11,420 bases of DNA. Origin: JABHHG01 sp964419445. Its GTDB lineage: Bacteria > Fidelibacterota > Marinisomatia > SCGC-AAA003-L08 > D37C17. Where the stretch lies: contig CAYQPE010000056.1 of the NCBI GenBank assembly GCA_964419445.1, forward strand, positions 1 through 11,420. Reading direction: 5' to 3'. The notes beneath the pieces are model-generated. The model ran no database searches. It saw only the letters and a program-made list of their open reading frames with translations, and was not told the DNA's origin. Each line of letters starts with the position of its first letter. The stretch's first letter is position 1. A program made the translations under genes and the position numbers. Positions 1 through 6,708 of this stretch are shown here, piece by piece.

Positions 1-190
1 TATTTCCCTCTTCAGACTTATACTGTGAATATAAATTAATAGCAAAGCGATTGTTCTCTTCAATAACATCTCGCTTTGTTTCTTGCCATTCTCTACGAGA
101 TTTCTCTGCAGGGCTAACATAATTTGGGTCGGGCACAGGCGCACAACCACTTATTAGAAACAACAATGCTATAATCAGTAATTTCTTCAT
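1..190 (-). CDS. Serpin-like lipoprotein, N-terminal fragment cut by the window edge
   Basis: Sixty-three codons are readable before the gene leaves the window. The first 16 residues form a lipoprotein signal peptide: MKK, a hydrophobic core, then a lipobox LISGC with the acceptor Cys at residue 16, so the product should be lipid-anchored in the envelope. After a charged linker comes ENNRFAINLYSQYKSEEGN (about residues 45-63). This resembles the first helix of serpins, where a NN-x-FA-x-x-LY pattern is followed by an EGN turn leading to the FFSPxSI motif. Serpins are suicide inhibitors of serine or cysteine proteases. The reactive-centre loop lies outside the window, so inhibitory capacity cannot be judged. 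The start is supported by AAGGA about 5 bases upstream of the ATG. The family call rests on about 20 residues and is probable, not certain. Confidence 0.7.
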   Translation of the reverse strand, partial: MKKLLIIALLFLISGCAPVPDPNYVSPAEKSRREWQETKRDVIEENNRFAINLYSQYKSEEGN

Positions 191-403
191 TTTAGTCCTT
201 GATTGAATGCCTAAACTTACGAAAATTATTTCAAAATGGGTGTCAGCCTTTTATTATGCACCCATACCCCATTGAATGTCTTGTTGGCGGTGAACTTTGG
301 GTTGAGTTTTTCAAAGCGTGTCCTAACTTTCTGTGTCCTGAATGTCTCAAAATTGATAAATGATGACTGAAATTGATGAAATGAAGTGGGGGAGTTTAAG
401 GTA

Positions 404-434
404 ATAAAAAACCCCCTCATTTAAGAGGAGGTTT
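404..434 (-). terminator. Intrinsic terminator of the tRNA-Ser pair
   Basis: Read on the minus strand, AAACCTCCTC pairs with GAGGGGGTTT across a 6-base loop (409-418 with 425-434). The stem is continuous because the single non-Watson-Crick position is a U-G wobble on this strand, whereas it is a C-A mismatch on the plus strand. A run of six T follows the stem. The direction and position, just after the serine tRNA genes, fit termination of that transcript. Confidence 0.8.
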
Positions 435-446
435 CTTTCTCTCCTG

Positions 447-532
447 CGGAGAGTATGAGATTTGAACTCATGCATCACTTTGACATGATGACGGATTAGC
501 AATCCGCTGCATTACCACTCTGCCAACTCTCC
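447..532 (-). tRNA. tRNA-Ser(GCT)
   Basis: The minus strand folds as a class II tRNA of 86 bases. It has acceptor GGAGAGT with ACTCTCC, D stem GCA/TGC around a GAGTGGTAA loop, anticodon stem GCGGA/TCCGT with loop TTGCTAA, and a long variable arm CATCA/TGATG. The T arm is ATGAG-TTCAAAT-CTCAT and the discriminator is G. The anticodon GCT is at 498-500, decoding AGC and AGU. The 3' CCA is not encoded. Confidence 0.95.
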
Positions 533-536
533 AATG

Positions 537-617
537 CGGAGGGGACAGGATTCGAACCTGCAACCCCAGTGGGGCGACGGTTTTCAAGACCGCTTGACAG
601 CCGTTGTCCACCCCTCC
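537..617 (-). tRNA. tRNA-Ser(TGA), with a compact D loop
   Basis: The minus strand folds as a class II tRNA of 81 bases. It has acceptor GGAGGGG with CCCCTCC, anticodon stem GCGGT/ACCGT with loop CTTGAAA, variable arm CCCC-ACT-GGGG, T arm GCAGG-TTCGAAT-CCTGT and discriminator G. The anticodon TGA is at 584-586, decoding UCA. The D arm is short, GAC/GTC around the 7-base loop AACGGCT, which accounts for the small total length. It lies 4 bases upstream of tRNA-Ser(GCT) and is probably processed from the same transcript. CCA is not encoded. Confidence 0.93.
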
Positions 618-707
618 GAAAACGTCTTTTTCTATAAAACTAATTTTTATGATAGTTTTTAGAGCGAGAAAATTTAGGTCAATTTTAGAGCCCTACAAAA
701 TAAAAAA

Positions 708-736
708 TAAAGGGGAGTAAAGAATACTCCCCTTTA
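708..736 (-). terminator. Strong intrinsic terminator after the peroxiredoxin gene
   Basis: A perfect inverted repeat, AAAGGGGAGTA (709-719) and TACTCCCCTTT (725-735), flanks the 5-base loop AAGAA and is extended by one T-A pair at 708/736. On the minus strand it is followed by a T-rich stretch (TTTTTT within 702-707). It begins 22 bases beyond the peroxiredoxin stop codon and should end the SppA-selenoprotein-peroxiredoxin transcript. Confidence 0.88.
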
Positions 737-758
737 TACTTCTATTCATGAAAATGAA

Positions 759-1403
759 TTAGAGTGTATCGACTTTATCAGTCAAGTATGATGATACGCC
801 TGAAGGAGATTCAGCCATGGCATCTTCACCATTTTGCCATCCAGCAGGGCAAACTTCACCATGTTGTTGATTATGCGTTAATGCATCAATCATTCTAAGC
901 ATTTCATCAATATTACGTCCCAATGGTAAATCATTGATTACAGAATGACGAACAATACCTTCTTCATCAATAAGGAATGATCCACGTAACGCAATACTGC
1001 CACCCACAGATGTATTAGATTCTGATTCATCATCAAATATAGTAACATCTTTTGCACCAATTAAAACTTCGTATGTACGAGCAATTGATTTATCAATATC
1101 AGCAATAATAGGATATTGTACATTGCCGATACCACCTTTTTCTACAGGAGTATTTTTCCATGCATAATGTGACCATTTTGAATCGATTGAACAGCCAATA
1201 ACTACAGTATTACGGCTATCAAATTCTGATAATCTTTTATCAAATGCAATGAGTTCGGTAGGGCAAACAAATGTAAAATCCAGCGGGTAAAAGAATAATA
1301 CTACTTTTTTACCTTTATAATCTGACAGACAAATTTCTTTAAAACTATTATCTGGCATAATTGCAATTTGTTTAAAATTAGGTGCGGGTTTAGTAACTAA
1401 CAT
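759..1403 (-). CDS. Typical 2-Cys peroxiredoxin (AhpC/Prx1 subfamily)
   Basis: This cytosolic thiol peroxidase of 214 residues has no signal peptide. It reduces hydrogen peroxide, organic hydroperoxides or peroxynitrite using a thioredoxin-type electron donor. The peroxidatic Cys47 lies in PLDFTFVC, the family PxxxTxxC motif with P40 and T44. The resolving Cys185 lies in HGEVCPAGW, and the conserved Arg140 in ALRGSFLID. The loop motif GGIG (90-93) matches the GGLG element of overoxidation-sensitive enzymes, but the C terminus has no YF motif, so a robust enzyme is more likely. Residues about 118-135 are an acidic, Ser-rich stretch that I estimate to be about 14 residues longer than in common bacterial relatives. 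The start is supported by GGAG 5 bases before the ATG. The gene lies 97 bases downstream of the selenoprotein gene on the same strand and ends in a clear terminator. Confidence 0.96.
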   Translation of the reverse strand: MLVTKPAPNFKQIAIMPDNSFKEICLSDYKGKKVVLFFYPLDFTFVCPTELIAFDKRLSEFDSRNTVVIGCSIDSKWSHYAWKNTPVEKGGIGNVQYPIIADIDKSIARTYEVLIGAKDVTIFDDESESNTSVGGSIALRGSFLIDEEGIVRHSVINDLPLGRNIDEMLRMIDALTHNQQHGEVCPAGWQNGEDAMAESPSGVSSYLTDKVDTL

Positions 1404-1434
1404 TTTATCTCCAAAATTTAAATTATGAAATGAA

Positions 1435-1454
1435 CTGAATTTGAAAAAATTCAG
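1435..1454. repeat. Perfect 8-bp inverted repeat upstream of the peroxiredoxin gene
   Basis: CTGAATTT and AAATTCAG are separated by GAAA on the plus strand, giving an exact 8-bp stem. The repeat lies 32 bases upstream of the peroxiredoxin start and 46 bases past the selenoprotein stop. No T run follows on the minus strand, so it is a poor terminator. A regulator binding site or an mRNA hairpin between cistrons is possible. I do not recognise it as a PerR or OxyR box. Confidence 0.35.
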
Positions 1455-1500
1455 GAAGAAAATTTACGCAATAAAATAAATAGGATACAATAGGTCGTAT

Positions 1501-2811
1501 TTAATATTGATTACGAATTGAGATGAGTAGATTTTTGATGGTATCATAATTTTGACCGCAGGTAGAGTTTGGATCAGGATTTGTATATGTTAAATTAATT
1601 CGAGTGATATAGCGACCATCTCTATCAAGTATTACAAAATCTCTTAGGGTTATGTCCCACATATCCCAAACGTCACCAGTTTCATCATTTGCAAAACACA
1701 GGCCATCATTTTCATTTTGACAATTTACACCATCGTCATAGTCTTGTGTCCAGGGGAGATGTCGAGTAGAATCACAATTAGAGCATAATTCAGGGGTATC
1801 GCAAATCATACAACTATATGAATCATCCAAATATTGGAATCCATTTATACCCATCATTTTAATATCAGTGATGCCTTCGGCAACGAGCTCATTATGTAAG
1901 TCATTGATAACACCGAACCGGTGTTTACACATGGTTCAGCCAGCTTTCCCGAAATAATAACAGGAAATATCACCAGTAAATGTATCTGGTCCAATATATT
2001 CACCATAATGCTGAGAATTTGGATTAATATCTTCAGCCATAAACTTGGGCATATATTGTATGCCTCCTGCCAAGATATAATTTACAGTTTGAACAACATC
2101 TAAAATATTAACAACTTCATCTTCATTAAAATCAGCCTGTGCTTGCTGTTCATCATTTAAATGTAAATTGCCCAGTATATAATTCACCATTTGAACCACA
2201 TCAAGTACATTTACAACAGCATCAAGATTTACATCACCCAATTCAGCAGGCTCTTCAATTTCACCAGGGTAATAAATTTGTTCTGCCCAGATACGTGCTG
2301 CGCCAGCATAACCTTGAACTGGAGTCGTCCAATGGTTTCCGTCATCTTGTGAGGATGTTGTATAATATAATTGTGAAGGGGAGTAGCCCCATAATACTTG
2401 GGTATTGGGTTCATTTACAGAAACAGATAACCAATAATTTTGTTGTCCATACATGGTGTGGCATTCACCCACTGTAACTACAAGATAGTCATCTAATATT
2501 AAATCGGTGGGATCAAGATTAATTCCCCAAGAATAAACAAGCTCACCAGGAGCATTATTTGCATCTTCATGGATTTTTACTGTAACACTACCAGAGTCAG
2601 ATTCAACCAATTTTAGATATACTGCAAATGCTTCAAGTACATAATCACTGGAAACATAAAAACGATCTGCCATAGTGGTACCAATTTGACTGGTAGAAGA
2701 TAAGAGGTAGCCTTCCTGGGTATCAGGAGGACCTGCATTAAAGATTAGGCTTCTATCTTGAGAAAAAGATAGAGTAAGTAGAGAAAATAGTAATATATAC
2801 AGTTTAATCAT
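1501..2811 (-). CDS. Secreted selenoprotein: beta-rich domain, dockerin-like repeat and SelP_N/thioredoxin-like UxxC domain
   Basis: This is one 436-residue protein with an in-frame UGA (1936-1938) read as selenocysteine 292. The start is the ATG at 2811, because MIKLYILLFSLLTLSFS then forms a normal signal peptide; an in-frame GTG at 2826 lacks a ribosome site and puts hydrophobic residues before the Lys. Residues about 20-185 are beta-rich and unassigned. Residues 192-251 carry two dockerin/F-hand-like calcium motifs, GDVNLDAVVNVLD and ADFNEDEVVNILD. The last about 150 residues are thioredoxin-like, with U292-T-M-C295 after the strand CYYFGKAG. From memory they resemble the selenoprotein P N-terminal domain: UxxC, a helix ending VAEGITDI, then DVW (380-382) and a DFVILDRDGR strand (392-400), matching human EGYSNI, DVW and DFLIYDRCGR. 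An insert carries CMIC and CSNC. The role is probably extracytoplasmic thiol-disulfide or peroxide chemistry. It lies 48 bases after sppA, probably in one operon. A true stop with a dead 3' part is the alternative. Confidence 0.87.
1909..1938 (-). promoter_or_regulatory. Sec UGA codon and its candidate bacterial SECIS hairpin
   Basis: On the minus strand the UGA (1936-1938) is followed by 16 bases and then an apical loop GGUUC (1915-1919) closed by the perfect 6-bp stem AACACC/GGUGUU (1920-1925 with 1909-1914). Bacterial SECIS elements lie in the coding region directly after the UGA. They have a short stem and a small loop with G in its first two positions, about 16-37 bases from the UGA; the E. 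coli fdhF loop is GGUCU. All of these conditions are met here. The same bases encode the residues HRFGV, so the hairpin constrains that part of the protein. Confidence 0.82.
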
Positions 2812-2859
2812 GACCAAAATTAGCACATAAAACTATATTTTGCAAGTGACGGGGTTCAC

Positions 2860-5352
2860 TTATTCAACTTCAATTTTATACGGTAAAATGAGGATGGAAT
2901 TTCCATCCATTAGACCTTCAATAGATTTTAAGTATTCCCATTCTTCCTTTAATTCTTTAGGCATATAGTCAGCCAATTCTGGTTTTAAATTCATTTTAAA
3001 TTGACCTTTTAATTCTTTTAAAGAATCTTTTGGACGAGGATATTCTACAATATCTACTTCCTCAGAAATATTGGCGGCATTTTTAGCCACTTCAATGGCT
3101 TCATGTAATCCACCCACTTTATCCACTAGTGCTAAATCCAATTGAGTTGAGCGTTCCCCACTAAATACACGCCCCAATGCAACTGGGTCTAAATCTGTAT
3201 CATCAGGAATATTTTCACGACCTTCAATAACACGATTTTTAAATCGTGAATAGGTATCATTAATTGACTCTTGTATGCGATTTCTCTCTTTTTCAGTAAT
3301 AAGTCTAGTACCACTACCAAAATCAGAATTATCACCAAATTTTATATTTTCGTGATTAATTCCAAAGCGTTTGAGTAATTTTGAATAATTTAATCGTAGT
3401 CCAATTACACCAATAGAACCAGTTATAGTAGCTTCGTCAGCAATAATTGAATCTGCTTCACATGCAATATAATAACCACCCGATGCAGCTACATCAGACA
3501 TGGATGCAATAAATGGCTTTACATTTGATGAATCTTCAGTAGTCGTTTTATATACTTCTCTCCACATGTGATCAGAAGCTAGAGCAGAGCCACCCCCACT
3601 ATCTATACGCAGGACAATTGCTTTAATATCGTCGTTTTCACGTGCAGATTTTATTGCCTTCATGATGGTTTTATCACCCATAACGGTTGACCCTGCAGGT
3701 CCAGGATTACTCTCACCAGACCTGATGGACCCTACAGCATAAATTACTGCAATTTCATCCTTTTTCTTTGGTGACCATTCATGTGCATGTTCATCAGATC
3801 TATCTATATCTTCCCATTTTTTGATGGTATTTTTCTCATCATTTAGTTTTTTTACATAGTCATCAAATTCATCTGGATACATAGTATCAGTGACAAGCCC
3901 AGCATCAATAGCATTCTGTGTAATGAAATAGGGACCATTGTTGATTACTTCTAAAGTTTTATCTTTTTCCCAATTACGCCCTTCTGAAATACCGTCGACA
4001 TAAACATCAAAGAGATCACCAAAAAGTTCTGAATAATTTTCACGCATTTCATCAGACATTTCTCTATTTAATAAGGGATCTGCTGCTGTCTTGTACGATT
4101 TCCCATCTGTTGTGGTTACCCTAAATACTTCAGGTACGATAGATAACGTATCTAATAAGCCACGTAAGAAAGTAACATTAATATTTAAACCTCTAATTGT
4201 AACAGATGTCATTTCTGGAATATAAATTTCATCGGCCATGGATATGAGAAAATAATTTAAATTTGAAATTCCATATTCAGAAAAGACAATAATCTTTTTA
4301 CCAGAATCTTTAAAAGATTGCAATGCCCTTCTTATTGCATTTCGTTTTGCAAATCCAGCACTTATATTATCTAAATCAATAATTAATCCATGAATTGAAT
4401 TATCATTGGTAAGTTCATTTATCTCATCAAGCCATGATTTCAATTGTATACCTTTTGGAGTAGGATATAAAAGTTGATCCATAAAAGAAGCATTTTTAGG
4501 TTTTTCTTCTATAAAATTACCCTTTAATTTCATTCTAATAAATTTTTGATGCTCTTTCTTTTCAATGTTGAAAACGGTTTCTGATTGTTGGGAGTAGTTG
4601 GTAAATCCTAAGCCGTAAGCATTATCTAAAGAAGATGTATAGGCACCTCCGTGACCAAAGTTGAATCCAAGATTTATATTAATATCTGAAAATTCTTCCT
4701 TATCAAAAGTTGAAGAAGCTGAAAAATTAACTCCGTCTAATGGTTCAATAGTTACAAATGGATGGAGTTTATTTTTACTTAGATCATTTTCTACGTCATC
4801 AAAATGAACATCAACACCAATTGTAAGTCGATGTTTTAAAAATGGTCGAAATGCAAATCCTGCTCTATACCAATTGATTTTATCAAAATTTTCAGAAATA
4901 GAGAGATTATCACCAAATGAGAAAAAGTTAAAAGGTCTATATAATGTACCAAAATTAATAGAATTATCTACAGATTCATATTCTTCTGATATAATTGTAT
5001 TTTTCATCCATGATAAACCCAAATAAAAATTTCTAAACGGAGATGTTCCAAAACCTATTGAACCCGCGTAGGGGCTAAATAAGGGATTATCTTCTTGGTA
5101 GTATAAATAATATCCAAAGTTACTATATCGTTCTGCTGAATGAACTGAATTTACTTTACCATCAATAATTGGCAAAAAGACTGCAGATTGATTCCCTCGG
5201 TTAATTCCTAAGCCAGCAGGATTTAATGTGGTTGCATCCACATTATCTGAAGTGGCAACTGAAATTCCACCAAATTGATGTTCTGGCGATGCCATTAATT
5301 GGGAAATGATTCCCATGGTTAACAAGATTACAAATTTTATTTTTTTCATCAT
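2860..5352 (-). CDS. sppA: SppA-type signal peptide peptidase fused to an N-terminal outer-membrane-barrel-like domain
   Basis: The 830-residue product begins with a signal peptide (MMKKIKFVILLTMGIISQLMA). Residues about 25-260 are rich in alternating aromatic and polar beta strands and contain an early NPAGL motif, as in FadL/PorV-like outer-membrane proteins. Residues about 270-770 form a tandem, 67K-type SppA. The N-terminal half carries the general-base Lys421 in SYKTAADP (E. coli YKSAVEP). The C-terminal half carries the nucleophile Ser624 in DVAASGGYY and the strand LRIDSGGGS (581-589). SppA degrades cleaved signal peptides and membrane peptides. E. coli SppA is about 618 residues, so about 210-270 residues are added here. 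AAAGG lies just before the two adjacent ATG codons, and either could be used. It is probably the first gene of a run with the selenoprotein and peroxiredoxin genes. The peptidase call is strong; the barrel call is from composition and motif only. Confidence 0.93.
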   Translation of the reverse strand: MMKKIKFVILLTMGIISQLMASPEHQFGGISVATSDNVDATTLNPAGLGINRGNQSAVFLPIIDGKVNSVHSAERYSNFGYYLYYQEDNPLFSPYAGSIGFGTSPFRNFYLGLSWMKNTIISEEYESVDNSINFGTLYRPFNFFSFGDNLSISENFDKINWYRAGFAFRPFLKHRLTIGVDVHFDDVENDLSKNKLHPFVTIEPLDGVNFSASSTFDKEEFSDININLGFNFGHGGAYTSSLDNAYGLGFTNYSQQSETVFNIEKKEHQKFIRMKLKGNFIEEKPKNASFMDQLLYPTPKGIQLKSWLDEINELTNDNSIHGLIIDLDNISAGFAKRNAIRRALQSFKDSGKKIIVFSEYGISNLNYFLISMADEIYIPEMTSVTIRGLNINVTFLRGLLDTLSIVPEVFRVTTTDGKSYKTAADPLLNREMSDEMRENYSELFGDLFDVYVDGISEGRNWEKDKTLEVINNGPYFITQNAIDAGLVTDTMYPDEFDDYVKKLNDEKNTIKKWEDIDRSDEHAHEWSPKKKDEIAVIYAVGSIRSGESNPGPAGSTVMGDKTIMKAIKSARENDDIKAIVLRIDSGGGSALASDHMWREVYKTTTEDSSNVKPFIASMSDVAASGGYYIACEADSIIADEATITGSIGVIGLRLNYSKLLKRFGINHENIKFGDNSDFGSGTRLITEKERNRIQESINDTYSRFKNRVIEGRENIPDDTDLDPVALGRVFSGERSTQLDLALVDKVGGLHEAIEVAKNAANISEEVDIVEYPRPKDSLKELKGQFKMNLKPELADYMPKELKEEWEYLKSIEGLMDGNSILILPYKIEVE

Positions 5353-5440
5353 ATACCTTTCATTAGAAAAATGAAGCTTAAATTTTATACCAAAATTTTA
5401 TAAGGATTTTTTCATTGCATTAGATTATATCAAAAATATA

Positions 5441-5472
5441 TATGGAGATAATTTTTATAATAAAAACTCCAT
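5441..5472. repeat. Inverted repeat between divergent sppA and the dehydrogenase gene
   Basis: ATGGAG (5442-5447) and CTCCAT (5467-5472) face each other. Between them TTTTTA (5452-5457) pairs with TAAAAA (5461-5466), giving a bulged hairpin-like palindrome. A TATAAT hexamer lies inside it at 5456-5461, but I see no convincing -35 at 17 bases. The position in the 183-base divergent spacer suggests an operator or promoter region, while the AT content makes chance pairing a real alternative. Confidence 0.3.
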
Positions 5473-5535
5473 GTATATCATCTTAATATCCCTGTAATTT
5501 AAGTCAATCAAATTATTTAAAAAAATGGATATATA

Positions 5536-6708
5536 ATGTCAAGGTTTTGCATATTAGGAGGTGGACGACAAGGTACAGCAATTGCCTATGATTTACTGAA
5601 ATGTGGGAATCCCACTGAAGTCATTGTTGCTGATATAGATTTACAACAAGCAATTGAATCCGTTGAGAAAAATAAGCAACTACTCAATTCAGACTTGATT
5701 GTGGCAAAAGAAGTCAATGTAAATATAGAATCTGAAATGTTATCTCTTCTTGAAAATATAGATGTGCTCATTAGTGCGGTTCCATATCATCTAAATGCAA
5801 AAGTAACAGATTCTGCAATAAAATCATGTACATCCATGGTCGATTTAGGTGGCCATACAGGAATAGTTAAAGACCAATTATCTCGGACCAATGAAGCCAA
5901 ACGTAAAAATATTACTATTGTACCTGATTGTGGTATGGGGCCTGGAATGAATGTTACTATGGCATTATTAGCGATGGAACAATTAGATGAACCTGAACAT
6001 GTATATATATGGGATGGGGGACTTCCCATAAATCCCGTAGAACCATGGAATTATGCCTCCTTTTTCAATATTAATGGACTTACCAATGAATATGATGGGA
6101 ACGCCTATTTTATTCGCAATGGCAATGTTACAGAGGTGCCCTGCTTTGAAGATATTGAAGTACTCAGTTTTAAACACAATATTGGTGAATTAGAAGCGGC
6201 GGTAACTTCTGGAGGTTTATCTACAATGCCGTGGACATATGAGGGTAAATTAAAAACCCTTGAGAATAAAACCCTTCGTTACTTTGGGCATTGGAATCAA
6301 ATGATTGCATATCGTCAACTTGGGCTATTTGATGAAAAAGCACATCGTTTTAATGGAAGTGAAATTATTCCCAGAGAATTTTACCATCATTTATTGGAAC
6401 CTAAATTAAATGAAAATCCTAAAGAAGATTTATGTATAATGAGAACAAAAGCTGTTGGGATGAAGGATGGAAAATCAATATCAGCAATAGTTGAATCTAT
6501 TGAGTACTTTGATGAAGAGACAGGATTTCATGCCATGGAAAAATGGACAGGGTGGCATGCATCAATGATGGCCATTAGAATTGCAAATAAAGAACTTGAT
6601 GCAGGTGCAATTCCTGTTGAAAAAGCGATGAGTGGAAAGTATTTTAAGAGAGAAGCTGAAAAGCGTAATTATAAAATTGATATAACATTACAGGAAAATA
6701 ATTCATGA
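5536..6708 (+). CDS. Lysine 6-dehydrogenase / saccharopine dehydrogenase-family oxidoreductase
   Basis: This 390-residue cytosolic dehydrogenase has an N-terminal Rossmann fold with the dinucleotide motif GGGRQG (8-13). Asp33 ends the second strand (VIVADID), which usually favours NAD over NADP. The blocks VDLGGHTG (102-109) and PDCGMGPGMN (130-139) and the segment TSGGLSTMPW (224-233) match bacterial lysine 6-dehydrogenase and saccharopine dehydrogenase-like enzymes of about 380-390 residues. Lysine 6-dehydrogenase oxidatively deaminates the lysine side chain to a semialdehyde that cyclises to piperideine-6-carboxylate. The substrate here is not proven, since this family also includes enzymes of polyamine and other amino-acid metabolism. 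Its TGA stop overlaps the ATG of the pterin synthase gene by 4 bases (ATGA), implying translational coupling; a TAA follows two codons later. The Shine-Dalgarno sequence is weak (GGA). Confidence 0.88.
   Translation: MSRFCILGGGRQGTAIAYDLLKCGNPTEVIVADIDLQQAIESVEKNKQLLNSDLIVAKEVNVNIESEMLSLLENIDVLISAVPYHLNAKVTDSAIKSCTSMVDLGGHTGIVKDQLSRTNEAKRKNITIVPDCGMGPGMNVTMALLAMEQLDEPEHVYIWDGGLPINPVEPWNYASFFNINGLTNEYDGNAYFIRNGNVTEVPCFEDIEVLSFKHNIGELEAAVTSGGLSTMPWTYEGKLKTLENKTLRYFGHWNQMIAYRQLGLFDEKAHRFNGSEIIPREFYHHLLEPKLNENPKEDLCIMRTKAVGMKDGKSISAIVESIEYFDEETGFHAMEKWTGWHASMMAIRIANKELDAGAIPVEKAMSGKYFKREAEKRNYKIDITLQENNS

Noticed and set aside
226..420. 64-residue open frame on the minus strand
   Set aside because: Its ATG lies in the loop of the tRNA terminator, there is no ribosome site, and the composition looks like non-coding sequence. 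Positions 191-403 otherwise show nothing I can name beyond the serpin leader.
537..617. Possible tRNA-Sec on the plus strand, where the loop reads TCA
   Set aside because: It is the complement of a well-folded tRNA-Ser(TGA). The plus strand lacks the TTC T loop and the long tRNA-Sec acceptor and D arms.
1501..1932. Separate 143-residue hypothetical gene starting at the ATG at 1932
   Set aside because: There is no ribosome site. The Met is the third residue of the UTMC motif, and the frame is continuous with the upstream gene apart from the UGA.
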